32,337 nt of DNA from a bacterium (lineage in GTDB: Bacteria; UBP14; UBA6098; JAFGQG01): NCBI GenBank assembly GCA_016935765.1, contig JAFGQG010000133.1, forward strand, positions 1 through 32,337, in the 5' to 3' direction. Each line of letters opens with the position of its first letter. Within the stretch, counting starts at the first letter, position 1. Under the pieces are notes generated by a model. It was given only the letters and a program-made list of their open reading frames with translations, searched no databases and was not told where the DNA came from. Shown here piece by piece: positions 15,517 through 25,297 of this stretch. Position numbers and translations under genes: made by a program.

Positions 15517-15864
15517 GTGGCTAAATTCAATCCTGACCATAAGGCTGTTCTCGATGATATGCTCCTGGATAATCCGTTAGTGAGACCTGGAAAGATGTTC
15601 GGTTTTCCCGCTTATTTTGTTGGGAAGAAACTCTGCATCTGTCTTTACGAAGAGGGTGTTGGAGTTAAGATTCCAGAGCAATCAGCTGATAAGCTGCTGG
15701 AAACTGATCGGAATGTTGTTCCGTTCCAACCTCTTGGGAAACCCAAAATGCGTGAATGGATACAAATCAATCTAACGAACTCAGAAGATTACAAACGCTA
15801 TAAATCTGTGTTCAATGAATCCATACGTTTCTTGCAAGCGCAACAGGAAAAGAGCATACTATAA
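15517..15864 (+). CDS. TfoX N-terminal-domain-like protein
   Basis: 115 residues from a GTG start with GAGGAG ahead of it. The pattern KMFGFPAYFVGKKLCICLYEEGVGVKIPE ... FQPLGKPKMREWIQI matches the single-domain TfoX_N-like proteins (M-F-G-x-P-A-Y-F-x-x-x-K ... F-x-P-x-G-x-x-M-x-x-W), small alpha/beta proteins related to the competence regulator Sxy/TfoX but of unknown role when alone. It is the last plus-strand gene before the second S74 gene, which converges on it. There are no competence genes in the window, so a regulatory role should not be assumed. Confidence 0.75.
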   Translation: MAKFNPDHKAVLDDMLLDNPLVRPGKMFGFPAYFVGKKLCICLYEEGVGVKIPEQSADKLLETDRNVVPFQPLGKPKMREWIQINLTNSEDYKRYKSVFNESIRFLQAQQEKSIL

Positions 15865-15890
15865 GCTATTTACAGCATATCTATCATAGA

Positions 15891-15938
15891 AAACCATCAG
15901 TTATTCTTAATAAGTATAGATTCACTGATAAATGGTTT
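15891..15938. other. Bulged inverted repeat between convergent genes
   Basis: AAACCATCAGT (15891-15901) pairs with ACTG (15924-15927) plus ATGGTTT (15932-15938), leaving a 4-nt bulge. It lies between the convergent TfoX-like and S74 genes and might act as a weak two-way terminator, but no T-tract is present. Confidence 0.35.
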
Positions 15939-15988
15939 CAACCAAATTACACCTGCTTGAATAAGCTCCACTCTATATCAATTAAGAT

Positions 15989-18892
15989 TTATTTCTCTAC
16001 CTGCGCTTTAAGCGATTCTATTTCAGCCTCGAGTTCCTCGATCTTCTGGTTGAGTTCCTTTATCGCGTTGATTGCCACGAAGGTGAGCGCGTGCGAGTTG
16101 AAATCCAGGTATTCTTCAATCTGGGGAACAGTCTGACCGGTATTGTCCGGATTCAATATAGCTTCAAAGCTTCCCACGGTGTACGGGCATACTTTCTGAA
16201 TATCCTGCGCAATAACGCCAATGTTTCGTGTGTCAGTTGGCATATTCGCGATTCCGTTGTAGTTGTACCAAACGGGTTCAATAGCCAGCAGTTTGTCGAG
16301 ACCATCGGTGAATGGTTCGATATCGGTTTTGAGTCTTCTGTCCGAAGCTACTGTCCATGTGTTCGTGCTGGGTTTTGCGGCGGAGTCGTTCTGGAGGTGC
16401 AGATCATAGCTTGGTGTAGTTCTCTTAATACCTACACGACCATCTGAGTGTTTGATTACAATTGCATTCGTATCGGTTTTACATCCAATTGACGCCCATG
16501 TTACTCCTGAACCTAACCTTAATGCATTTGTGACATCATACCCACTAACTATAAGGAGATCAGGCCAGGTGCCGTCTTTATGAACGTGCAGCTTTCCGGC
16601 TGGAGTTCCGGTTCCGATACCCATATCGAGACCGGGAGTGACTTCGAGCGCGAATTCCGCTTCCACTTTCCATAGTTTGAAAGCGCCATCTATCGAGGAT
16701 TCCCATCTCCAGGTTTCTCCTGATGCTGCGGTGCTTTGCCAATCCATGCAGGTCAAGCCCGGGCTGGTCAGGAGTATTCCCGGATCACCGCCGCCGCCGG
16801 CGTAATTAACCGCGAACACTGCAGGAGCGCGAACAGTTCCAATCCCAACCTTTCCGTCACCGGTGATCTGCATAATATTACCGAAGGTTGTTGGGCTATG
16901 CTGATAATAGAAATTCAATTCAGAGAAGTCTGAATCGGAAGCAGTAATTCCAGCGATACTGAAAAAGCGACCCGGTTCCGCGTCGTTCGCAAAGTTTAAC
17001 CTCGCATAGTCAGTAGGATCAGTTTCTTCAAGCTTGATATGGGGATAATTGGTATAACTGTTGCCTTCGATCTCGAGGAATGCAAATGGATCAACAGCTC
17101 CAATGCCTACATTATTATTGAACAGTGCAATGCTATCATAATAAAAGGTAGCTGTACTGGCAATACGTACATATCCACCGAAATCATTTAAAAACAGTTC
17201 GCTTGGTTCAGTACCAAACCTTGCATGGACTTCATTATTATCAAGGGACAAATGCCATTCATCAGTATTGCCAATGTTTACAATACCATCGTTATCGAAA
17301 AAGATATGCTGGGTTCCATTCACCTCCAAATTGACACGCTCATCCGTGACGTTTCCAATTGAAGTTATCCCATCAACATGGACATTACCCTGGAAATATC
17401 CTGCGTATATATGCCCATTCATACGTGACGCAAGAGCGCCGAAAGTAGTACCGTTATAGTTACCTCCAAAGACTCCCGCTGTATTGCTGGAATCCAGGTA
17501 TGACCACCCGCCTATAGCAAAGTTATATTCTCCAGCATCCAGATCATAAGCTGCAATATTTGCGAGCGCTTCATTATTTCGGAACCCGGTTCCCGGGCGA
17601 TAGGGGAAGCCGTCATCATCTCTGAATACATAGATTCCATGCCTGATATTGGGTTCGTCAGTATCGTCGACATCCACATAGATGCCGTATTGTTGGTTCA
17701 AGTCGTACACCCAGACCTTTTCATTATCATTGGGGCTAATGTAATTGGTGTTATCAGTCCAGAGACCGGCACCGGCACCCCCGGTTTCATCGGGTCCAGG
17801 TGTCCATTCGGAACCATCGAACTTAAGAACTTGACCAGTAGTTGGGGATGTTGACGATACGACTACACCCTGTAAAGCATCCACTATCGGGTCAGGGTAA
17901 GTTCCTGCAAGGTCGCCACCCGCAGCTTCTCCATCCATGTAGTCGTCACCATCGACGAGATCAACGGGTACATCGGTGAAGTTATCCCAGTCGAGGTAAT
18001 ATGAGCCATCCATTCCATCCAGGAAATCAGCATCCAAAAGCGAACTTGAGCCATCGTCCGAGCTAGCCCAATCGATATTCAGGAGAGCATTGCTGTTCAT
18101 ATTGATATCATTGATACCAGCGGAGTTGCCAACTGCGAGGACTTCGGAGAGAGAGCCGACCGACCCGCCACCCGCGTCATCAGGGGCATTAGCCCAAACT
18201 GAACCGTTCCATTTAATCACTTCACCGACAGAGGGAGAGGGAGCAGAGACATCGGTGAGGTCGTTGAGAGTGCCGCTCGCGCCGCCAGTAAGATCGGTAC
18301 CGGGGGACCATGCGGAACCGTCAAACTTCAGCACTTGCCCGGAAGTGGGACTTGAAGATGAGATATCAACGCCCTGTAACGCCGATACCGAAGGATTCGG
18401 GTAAGTGCCAGCCAGATCACCGGTCGCGGTCTCACCATACATATAATCATCACCATCCGCGATAGCCGCCGGCATTCCTGTAATGTCAGACCAGGCAACT
18501 TCAGCAGCCGTGATGGCAGTTCCTGCATTTACCGCGTTTAAGGCATAAGGCGCGGCAGCAAGCTTGTATCTCGGAGATAAAGTAGTACCATCGAATTCAA
18601 CCTCCAACCAGTAAGACTGATCAAAATCCAAGCTAAAACCAGAAATGCTTCCGAGATAAACACTATAAAGCCCGTTTGCAACTTCGACATCCTGGGTTTC
18701 ATTCCAGAGTGTGTACCCACCGGTTTCAGAATTGAATAACCTGAATGTGATAGAATAAGTCCCATCTGAAACAGGTTCTTCATCGGTATTGGTAAGATAA
18801 CCCTGGTAGCTGATGATTCGCGGGATCTGGGCGAAGCAAAGCCCAACTGACAGCAATAATAAACCCACTGCAAACCACGTTTTCTTTGACAT
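15989..18892 (-). CDS. Secreted tail-fibre-like surface protein with C-terminal S74 intramolecular chaperone domain (paralogue 2)
   Basis: 967 residues, paralogue of the 1325-4282 product. Signal peptide to about residue 21 (cut after CFA). Residues 22-300 are highly similar to paralogue 1, including SGTLNDLTDV and LSEVLAVGNSAGINDINM. The middle 350-830 is different in sequence but built of the same kind of beta-rich fibre segments (VGIGAVDPF, VGIGTVRAP, MGIGTGTPAG). The chaperone starts at Ser850 (SDRRLKTDIEPF), with NIGVIAQDIQKVCPYTV and a terminal coiled coil (NQKIEELEAEIESLKAQVEK). It is a different S74 subtype from paralogue 1. AAAGGAG precedes the ATG. The expected product is a trimeric surface fibre that matures by self-cleavage; its target is unknown. 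Confidence 0.85.
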   Translation of the reverse strand: MSKKTWFAVGLLLLSVGLCFAQIPRIISYQGYLTNTDEEPVSDGTYSITFRLFNSETGGYTLWNETQDVEVANGLYSVYLGSISGFSLDFDQSYWLEVEFDGTTLSPRYKLAAAPYALNAVNAGTAITAAEVAWSDITGMPAAIADGDDYMYGETATGDLAGTYPNPSVSALQGVDISSSSPTSGQVLKFDGSAWSPGTDLTGGASGTLNDLTDVSAPSPSVGEVIKWNGSVWANAPDDAGGGSVGSLSEVLAVGNSAGINDINMNSNALLNIDWASSDDGSSSLLDADFLDGMDGSYYLDWDNFTDVPVDLVDGDDYMDGEAAGGDLAGTYPDPIVDALQGVVVSSTSPTTGQVLKFDGSEWTPGPDETGGAGAGLWTDNTNYISPNDNEKVWVYDLNQQYGIYVDVDDTDEPNIRHGIYVFRDDDGFPYRPGTGFRNNEALANIAAYDLDAGEYNFAIGGWSYLDSSNTAGVFGGNYNGTTFGALASRMNGHIYAGYFQGNVHVDGITSIGNVTDERVNLEVNGTQHIFFDNDGIVNIGNTDEWHLSLDNNEVHARFGTEPSELFLNDFGGYVRIASTATFYYDSIALFNNNVGIGAVDPFAFLEIEGNSYTNYPHIKLEETDPTDYARLNFANDAEPGRFFSIAGITASDSDFSELNFYYQHSPTTFGNIMQITGDGKVGIGTVRAPAVFAVNYAGGGGDPGILLTSPGLTCMDWQSTAASGETWRWESSIDGAFKLWKVEAEFALEVTPGLDMGIGTGTPAGKLHVHKDGTWPDLLIVSGYDVTNALRLGSGVTWASIGCKTDTNAIVIKHSDGRVGIKRTTPSYDLHLQNDSAAKPSTNTWTVASDRRLKTDIEPFTDGLDKLLAIEPVWYNYNGIANMPTDTRNIGVIAQDIQKVCPYTVGSFEAILNPDNTGQTVPQIEEYLDFNSHALTFVAINAIKELNQKIEELEAEIESLKAQVEK

Positions 18893-19133
18893 AATTTTCT
18901 CCTTTTGTAAAGATTAATGATTTCCTCTTGATAGAATGCCTTGATGATTAGCAAACTAAATTTGACCAACAAAACCAAATTAAAAATTCCGTGCTAATTG
19001 TCAATACTTTAATTCACACACCCAAATCTCTCCATTTCCAGTTGACAAACAGGCTTGAATTCTTATTTTTGAAATTACAAATAAACTCAGAATATCATGA
19101 AATCTATTAAATCCAATTTACTAATAATCCTAA

Positions 19134-20759
19134 ATGTTTAATAAGGCTTCCATCTTACTTTTCACTACAATTCTATGTGGATTCATCACTCCAATTCAGG
19201 GTAATAAAAGCAGTCAGCAAAGCGAGATGCAAACCCTAGATGAATTATGCGGGTACTACGAATTATATACACATCAAAAATTCTATCCATTTCGGGTCTA
19301 TGTTCAGGATGGTGCGCTTATGGGTCACCAGGAGGGGCGCGAGCCGGTTACTATAACTCCAATTGATACCGGAAATCTCTTGTTCAGCGCATATAATGGA
19401 ACTGAATATTTCAGGACAACTTTCTATAGAAATGATGCAGGTAAGGTGACCATGTTTAAATTAGCAGGTGAAGATTGGGAGGATACAGCCAGGCTGGTCT
19501 CGAATGAACCCAGACCAAGTGTTTTCTCCATAGAGGATTTGCAGGCTGACTTCCGCGAATTCAGGCGAATACTCGAAACGGAGCACTGTTGTCTTTACGA
19601 ATATACAAACAAAGATTTTTTCGACAGCCTGTTTTTCCACCAGTATTCGCTTATTGACAGACCGATGGGTTTGACGGAGTTCTTTAGGATACTGACACCT
19701 TTAACAGCAAAGGTTGGGTGTGGTCATACCGCTGTCTGGATGCCTTCATATTATTGGGATATGGGAGCCGAAAACCTGTTTCCCATTCGAATAAGAATAA
19801 TTGAAGGGAATGCTGTTGTGATTGGAAGTTATGATTTCTCGGAACATTTGCCCTTTGGCAGTATCCTATTGAGTATCAATGGAAAGCCTGTTAAAGACAT
19901 TGTCGAAGAGATAGCGGCAAACTATTCCGCGGACGCTTTTAACCGGGGTTTCATAATCTCTCAGGTAGAGCGGCGTTTCCCGATGCTGTATGCAAGGAGA
20001 TTCGGATTTCCCGATTCATTTGAAGTAGAATATGTGTGGCCAGACCTGAAAACAGAGGATGATGCAATCCTTAAGCCCACGCACATCGAATATGTCAGGA
20101 GAGCGGTTTTTGAAAATTTCAATCACCCTGATATTACGATGGAACTGATCGAAGACAAAAATGCAGCTATTCTCACTATAAAAACATTTATCTATTATGA
20201 CCGTGTGGATTATTTTACTGGTCTTATTGATAGTTGTTTCGACATTATACGTGAAAGGGGTATAGAAAATTTAATACTCGACCTTCGTGGAAATGATGGC
20301 GGAGACCCATTCTGCGCTGCACACTTATTCTCTTACCTTGAACCGGAGCCACTGCCTTATTATGCGGAGGCTTATGAAAAGTATGCAGATCTGGCGGCTC
20401 CCATTCCACTTGCGGAGAACCGCTTTACAGGGAATCTATACACATTGATGGACAGCAGGTGTTTCTCGACAAACGGACATTTTTGCGCGCTGCTGAAATA
20501 TCACAAGATAGGAAAATTCGTTGGCACTCCAAGTGGCGGAACGTACAAGTGCAATGCCGGCAAGGATATGGACGCTCATCTCAGGAATACGAGGATGATG
20601 GTTTATTTCGGGCGCAGTACTTTTGCGGCAGCAGTAAAGGGTATGGACAAGATCAAGCCTATTATGCCGGATTATTCCATTGCAAAATCTTACAAAGATA
20701 TCCTTACTCGAAGAGATGTATTCATGGATAAAGTTTGGGATTTGATCGAAAAAAAGTAA
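19134..20759 (+). CDS. Exported S41-family peptidase-like protein
   Basis: 541 residues. The first 23 form a signal peptide (ASILLFTTILCGFITPIQG). An N-terminal beta-rich region (about 35-130) precedes the peptidase part. NLILDLRGNDGGDPF carries the D-L-R-x-N-x-G-G motif of C-terminal-processing-protease folds, and LMDSRCFSTNGHF places Ser445 where the catalytic serine sits. The expected Lys four residues on is not obvious, since GHF follows. GTPSGGTYKCN matches the family's G-x-x-T/S-x-G stretch. GSILLSINGKPVKDIVEEI is a PDZ-like segment. The active site may be of the Ser-His-Ser-Glu tricorn type or altered. It lies 21 bp upstream of the ICMT-like gene, probably as an operon. Confidence 0.8.
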   Translation: MFNKASILLFTTILCGFITPIQGNKSSQQSEMQTLDELCGYYELYTHQKFYPFRVYVQDGALMGHQEGREPVTITPIDTGNLLFSAYNGTEYFRTTFYRNDAGKVTMFKLAGEDWEDTARLVSNEPRPSVFSIEDLQADFREFRRILETEHCCLYEYTNKDFFDSLFFHQYSLIDRPMGLTEFFRILTPLTAKVGCGHTAVWMPSYYWDMGAENLFPIRIRIIEGNAVVIGSYDFSEHLPFGSILLSINGKPVKDIVEEIAANYSADAFNRGFIISQVERRFPMLYARRFGFPDSFEVEYVWPDLKTEDDAILKPTHIEYVRRAVFENFNHPDITMELIEDKNAAILTIKTFIYYDRVDYFTGLIDSCFDIIRERGIENLILDLRGNDGGDPFCAAHLFSYLEPEPLPYYAEAYEKYADLAAPIPLAENRFTGNLYTLMDSRCFSTNGHFCALLKYHKIGKFVGTPSGGTYKCNAGKDMDAHLRNTRMMVYFGRSTFAAAVKGMDKIKPIMPDYSIAKSYKDILTRRDVFMDKVWDLIEKK

Positions 20760-20780
20760 CACTTAATAAAAACGGATAAC

Positions 20781-21467
20781 ATGATGGAGAATACAATTAA
20801 CAAAAATATAGCACGCAGGTTGCTGCAGGTGCTGGTTACCATGATAGTACAGGGTGTGATACTTTTTGCAGCCGCTGGAACTCTTCATTGGATATGGGCA
20901 TGGATGTTCATGTTGTTGGGGATCGTCATACTAATTATCAACTTTTTTATGCTGCCACGTGAGGTAATTGAAGAGCGCGGAAGGTTAAAAAAGGATGCAA
21001 AAAAATGGGATAAGATACTGAATGCAGTTAACGTTATCCCCACGCTCCTTTTATATCTATTTTCAGGCCTGGATTATAGATTCGGCTGGACTGGAAGTGT
21101 GAATATCATTATTAATATAATAGGATTAGTATTTGTTTTTTCAGGTTCCATATTGTTCACCTGGTCGATGGTTTCCAATAGGTTTTTCTCAACCCTGGTA
21201 AGGCTTCAGTATGACAGACACCACGAGGTTGCTACGAAAGGACCTTACAGGATTATCCGGCATCCCGGATACGTCGGATACATGATGATGTCTATTGGTA
21301 CTCCGATAGCTTTGGGCACGTTATGGGGGCTGCCGTTTTCAGGATTCACATGTTTGCTGTTGTTGATTCGAACAGCCTTAGAAGATGATACTCTTAAAAA
21401 GGAGCTTAAAGGGTATGCCGAATATACAGAAAGAGTAAAATACCGATTAATTCCATTGATATGGTGA
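20781..21467 (+). CDS. Isoprenylcysteine carboxyl methyltransferase (ICMT)-like membrane protein
   Basis: 228 residues with about five membrane segments (roughly 15-35, 38-55, 78-93, 104-130 and 175-198). The C-terminal catalytic signature is present: THGPYRxxRHPxYxG in the family, here TKGPYRIIRHPGYVGYMM, followed by the acidic EDDTLKKELKGYAEYTERVKYRLIP. In bacteria these enzymes methylate lipids, isoprenoid acids or other small hydrophobic molecules with SAM at the membrane. The substrate is not apparent. It sits between the S41-like gene and a soluble methyltransferase; together the three may handle a secreted or membrane compound, but that is inference. Confidence 0.8.
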   Translation: MMENTINKNIARRLLQVLVTMIVQGVILFAAAGTLHWIWAWMFMLLGIVILIINFFMLPREVIEERGRLKKDAKKWDKILNAVNVIPTLLLYLFSGLDYRFGWTGSVNIIINIIGLVFVFSGSILFTWSMVSNRFFSTLVRLQYDRHHEVATKGPYRIIRHPGYVGYMMMSIGTPIALGTLWGLPFSGFTCLLLLIRTALEDDTLKKELKGYAEYTERVKYRLIPLIW

Positions 21468-21546
21468 GGGGAAATATAACCCTGACCATATGCAAGAGTT
21501 AATTGTAATATTAAAAAAGCAGGATTATGGCAAAGGAGATTTTTTA

Positions 21547-22293
21547 ATGGACAAATGGAAGTTTTATGATATCACACACCGGGAACACACTTATCTTAAT
21601 CCGATGAGCAGCGCGAAGTTCGAGCAGCTTATCGCGCTTCTTAAATTGAAACCCGGCGCTAAAGTACTTGACATTGGTTCAGGGAAGGGTGAATTCCTGA
21701 TTCGGCTTGCAGAAAAGTATGACATTGATGGTTTGGGAATAGACCTTTCACCTTACTTCGTTAAAGCAGCAAAGCAGAGACAACAAGTGCGGGTTCCTGA
21801 CGCAAAGTTGAATTTCCTGGAGATGGATGGAGCTGATTTTACTCCCGAGAAACCTGAAAGCTTCGATCTCGTGTCGTGCATCGGGGCAAGCTGGATATTT
21901 GGCGGTCATCGAGGTACGGTGCAGGCTCTAAATAATCTGACAGCGCCTGGAGGTTGGATAGTTGACGGGGAACCTTACTGGCTTAAGGAACCAAACGAAA
22001 AATACTTAGAGATGATCGAAGAAAAAAAGGAGATGTTCAACACGCATATCGGGAACGTTGAGACCGCGCAGGAGTCTGGGCTGAAGCTGGCATATACACT
22101 CGTCAGCAACCATGATGACTGGGATATGTACGAGGGGTTACAGTGGTACTCAGCGGAGGAATGGGCAATTAAACATCCCGAGGATCCTGATGTGGAAGAG
22201 CTGCTGAACCTGGTGCGCAAACAAAAAACTGCTTATCTGAAGTGGGGAAGGGAAACCCTGGGATGGGCGATTTACCTATTTAAAAGTGACTAA
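21547..22293 (+). CDS. Class I SAM-dependent methyltransferase
   Basis: 248 residues from the ATG at 21547, which I prefer because AAAGGAG lies eight bases before it. An in-frame ATG at 21490 would add 19 residues without a ribosome binding site. Motif I is VLDIGSGKGEFLIRLAEKY, then GLGIDLSPYFVKAA, FDLVSCIGASWIFGG and LTAPGGWIVDGEPYW. The last two (cysteine near motif IV, E-P-Y-W after motif V) occur in a group of bacterial methyltransferases of unknown substrate. The C-terminus adds helices rich in Trp and Glu (EWAIKHPEDPDVEELLNLV). It is the last gene before hpdB (290-bp gap) but probably belongs to the upstream operon. Confidence 0.82.
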   Translation: MDKWKFYDITHREHTYLNPMSSAKFEQLIALLKLKPGAKVLDIGSGKGEFLIRLAEKYDIDGLGIDLSPYFVKAAKQRQQVRVPDAKLNFLEMDGADFTPEKPESFDLVSCIGASWIFGGHRGTVQALNNLTAPGGWIVDGEPYWLKEPNEKYLEMIEEKKEMFNTHIGNVETAQESGLKLAYTLVSNHDDWDMYEGLQWYSAEEWAIKHPEDPDVEELLNLVRKQKTAYLKWGRETLGWAIYLFKSD

Positions 22294-22369
22294 TGACTAA
22301 TGAAAAATAAAGAAGCAAACACAGATAAAGAAATCAGAAACTATGAATGTTTTTGTAAAATACTCCCAA

Positions 22370-22390
22370 AACCAATTGCATCAATTGGTT
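22370..22390. promoter_or_regulatory. Perfect 9-bp inverted repeat upstream of hpdB
   Basis: AACCAATTG (22370-22378) and CAATTGGTT (22382-22390) with a CAT centre. It lies 194 bp before the hpdB start, has no T-tract after it, and is of the size of a dimeric-repressor operator or an RNA hairpin. No regulator gene is next to it, so this is a candidate only. Confidence 0.4.
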
Positions 22391-22583
22391 AGAGTACAGA
22401 GACCAGAAGAAGATTGAAGAAGAAATAAAAAATAGAAAAAAATACGAATAACAATATCGAACTTGAACCGAAACTGCTCAACATTTAGATTTTAAATTGA
22501 CTTGTTTTTTAAATATTATAATTTAGAAATTTATTATGGTCGATACACAATATTTAGATTGAATTTTATGTAAAGGTTAAAAC

Positions 22584-25295
22584 ATGAGTAAAAAGTTATC
22601 CCAGGTTTTGGAGGAATCCGGTATTTCGCTGGATTACCAGGCTGGAGGTATTCCTCCGGAAGAGACCACAGACCGTGAGATCAAGCGGGAACCGACTCCC
22701 CGCGCCAGCAGGTTGCGTGACCTATACTACCAAACATTATCATCTGCCACGAACGAGTTTCCCTATTGGTACACGAGAAAGTACATGGGGCTTGACAGTG
22801 AGATCCCGGTGGTACGCCGCGCTCTTGCTCTCAAGTGCGCATTTTCGCACCTGACCCCCACTATTTTCCCTGGCGAACTTATCGTCATGGGCAAAGCGAA
22901 TTATTATCGTGGTTCCTTCCCGATGCCCTGGTTATCCGAAGGGTACTACATGGCTAAGGAGGACGAACTCTACCAGGCTGCTTTGGAGAGGGGCAGCACG
23001 AGCTCCGACGAGGTTTCAGAGTTCGGTTCCGGGGGTGGTAATGTAACGAAGAATTTCGGGAACGTGGTATCTATTGCGGGTAAATTCGGAATTCGCCGCG
23101 AGGAGCTGCCGGCGTTATTGAAAGTTGCGCGCGCGTGGGTCGGCAAATCAGTGGATGATCTCGGTCACAAGTATGAGCAGATGGTTCCTGAATACGGCAT
23201 CAAAGAGGCTGTCATGAAATCGATGGTCTGCATGTTCGACTCCGGCTACACACTACCGCAGGGACGCGAGGTCATTAACTACTATTACCTGCTTCAGCAC
23301 GGTTTCGATGGTCTTATCGAAATCGCGGAGAAGAAGAAGGATGAGGCTGCGGGCAGGGCTGGCGGAGATGGTATGGTCGGCATGAACCGGCTTTATAACT
23401 ATGAAGCCGCAATCCATGTACTGGAAGGCATCCGGAAGTGGATTTTGAACTATGCAGAAGAAGCTGAACGCCTGGAAGCTATGGAAGAAGACGCTGTTCA
23501 GAAAAAGGAATACAATGATATTAAAGAGTGCTTGAACTGGATCGCCCACCATCCGCCCCGTACTTTCCGGGAAGCGCTGCAGTTATGCTGGACCATTCAT
23601 GTCGCGGTACTTAACGAAGATGCCATATCCGGATTGTCTCCGGGGCGTCTGGGGCAGGTTCTCTACCCCTGGTTCGAACAGGATATCGAATCCGGACGCA
23701 TAACCGAAGCCGAAGTCCTCGAACTACTGGAGTGCCTGAGAGTAAAGTTCACCTGCCTGGACTGCTTCGCCTCCATGGGCGTTGTCGGCGGCGTACTCTC
23801 GGGGAATACCTTCAACAACCTGAGCCTGGGCGGTTTGACCCCGGAAGGCGCACCCGCATCAAACCGGCTGGAGGAACTCATAATCGACGCCGCTATTAGC
23901 TGCGTCACCACACAGCCCACATTGTCGGTATTATACGATGATAAACTGCCGGAGCGGTTCATGCTGAAAGCTATCGAATGTGTGAAGACCGGTACGGGCT
24001 ACCCGGCGTTCATGAACAACAGGGTAGCTATGGAATTCCTGTTGAAGCATTATGGTCCGGAAGGAATGAATGTTGAGGAAAGCCGCGCTTTCGCGATCGG
24101 CGGCTGCCTCGAAACCTCCCCATGCTCCTGGATGCCTCTCGAACTCAACGGTAAAAAATACTTGATTCCAGGCGGTTCCGGACAACCAACCAGCGTGGGC
24201 ATACATTTTATCTCCCTACCCAAAATACTTGAACTGGCACTATTTAACGGTTTGGACCACCGTACCAGCCTCCAGGTATTTCCTCCCCACAACAAGAAGT
24301 TTGAAACCTACGATGAACTGTTCGAACAGGTTAAAACCTACTTCGCGAAAGCGGTTGAAGTACTCTCTCTCACCAATAATATTCAGCATGATGTGTGGAG
24401 AAAAAACAACATGGCTATTTTCAATTCGATCCTGAAACCGGATTGCCTGGAGAAAGGACACCTGATAAACGAGATGGGTTACCGGTACAATGCTACACAT
24501 AACGTTGAGACCTGCGGAAATATCAACATGGTCAACAGCCTCGCATCATTGAAGAAACTTGTTTACCAGGACAAAGAATTTACCCTGGAGGAATTCAAGG
24601 AGGCTCTGCAGGAGAACTTTGGATTCAAAACCGCTGCAGAAGTGGGCTCGTACTCCCTGGCAGACCAGGAGAAAAAAGAGAATGCTGACCGTTACGACCG
24701 CATTCACTTTCTCTGCCTGACAGCCCCCAAGTATGGCAATGACGATCCTTACGTGGACAGTATTTTGAAGGAATGGGAGAATTGGTTCTGCGCAATGTGT
24801 TATGACCATGAATCCCTTAATGCGAAGCCATACTATCCATGCCAGATATCGGTATCGACTCACGCACCGATGGGAGCTGCCACGCTTGCGACCCCTGACG
24901 GCAGGCTATCAGGCACCACGTTCGCTGACGGTTCGATGTCAGCCTACCCGGGCACCGACAGGAACGGTCCGTACGCGCTCTTCACTTCCGCCACCTGCTG
25001 GGATCATTCGAACTCTCAGAATTCGCAGATGAACCTGAAGATCCATCCCAGCGCGATTCAAGGGATCGAGGGCGCGAGAAAGCTCCTGGAACTGACGAGA
25101 GCTTACATGAGAAAGGGCGGCTTCCATATCCAGTACAATATCGTGGATTCACGAATGCTCCGTGATGCCCAGCGAATCCCTGACAGGTACCGCGACCTAG
25201 TTGTTCGCGTGGCGGGATTTACACAGTACTGGGTCGAGATAGGCAAACCTATCCAGGATGAAGTAATCGCAAGAACGGAATACGAAGGAGTGTAG
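22584..25295 (+). CDS. hpdB: 4-hydroxyphenylacetate decarboxylase, glycyl radical large subunit
   Basis: 903 residues, the usual HpdB length. The enzyme decarboxylates 4-hydroxyphenylacetate (from tyrosine) to p-cresol in strict anaerobes. GGCLETSP holds the thiyl-radical Cys508 and Glu510; His541 (GIHFISLPK) and Glu642 (NVETCGNIN) follow; the glycyl radical loop [10 protein letters not shown] has Gly878. All five sit at a constant offset of +5 from the residues I recall for the Clostridium scatologenes enzyme (Cys503, Glu505, His536, Glu637, Gly873), which strongly supports this substrate class over phenylacetate or indoleacetate decarboxylases. The small-subunit gene starts 2 bp after the stop. 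The gene is richer in GC than its surroundings, compatible with horizontal transfer. AAAGG lies upstream of the ATG. Confidence 0.92.
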   Translation: MSKKLSQVLEESGISLDYQAGGIPPEETTDREIKREPTPRASRLRDLYYQTLSSATNEFPYWYTRKYMGLDSEIPVVRRALALKCAFSHLTPTIFPGELIVMGKANYYRGSFPMPWLSEGYYMAKEDELYQAALERGSTSSDEVSEFGSGGGNVTKNFGNVVSIAGKFGIRREELPALLKVARAWVGKSVDDLGHKYEQMVPEYGIKEAVMKSMVCMFDSGYTLPQGREVINYYYLLQHGFDGLIEIAEKKKDEAAGRAGGDGMVGMNRLYNYEAAIHVLEGIRKWILNYAEEAERLEAMEEDAVQKKEYNDIKECLNWIAHHPPRTFREALQLCWTIHVAVLNEDAISGLSPGRLGQVLYPWFEQDIESGRITEAEVLELLECLRVKFTCLDCFASMGVVGGVLSGNTFNNLSLGGLTPEGAPASNRLEELIIDAAISCVTTQPTLSVLYDDKLPERFMLKAIECVKTGTGYPAFMNNRVAMEFLLKHYGPEGMNVEESRAFAIGGCLETSPCSWMPLELNGKKYLIPGGSGQPTSVGIHFISLPKILELALFNGLDHRTSLQVFPPHNKKFETYDELFEQVKTYFAKAVEVLSLTNNIQHDVWRKNNMAIFNSILKPDCLEKGHLINEMGYRYNATHNVETCGNINMVNSLASLKKLVYQDKEFTLEEFKEALQENFGFKTAAEVGSYSLADQEKKENADRYDRIHFLCLTAPKYGNDDPYVDSILKEWENWFCAMCYDHESLNAKPYYPCQISVSTHAPMGAATLATPDGRLSGTTFADGSMSAYPGTDRNGPYALFTSATCWDHSNSQNSQMNLKIHPSAIQGIEGARKLLELTRAYMRKGGFHIQYNIVDSRMLRDAQRIPDRYRDLVVRVAGFTQYWVEIGKPIQDEVIARTEYEGV

Positions 25296-25297
25296 CA

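Noticed and set aside
20781..22293. The two methyltransferases upstream of hpdB as p-cresol O-methylating partners.
   Set aside because: They belong to the S41-like gene's cluster, are separated from hpdB by 290 bp, and nothing in their sequences points to phenolic substrates.
22497..22522. TTGACT ... TATAAT as the hpdB promoter.
   Set aside because: The spacer is only 14 bp, outside the usual 16-18; a shifted -10 (TAATTT, 16-bp spacer) is weak. I could not decide on a promoter.
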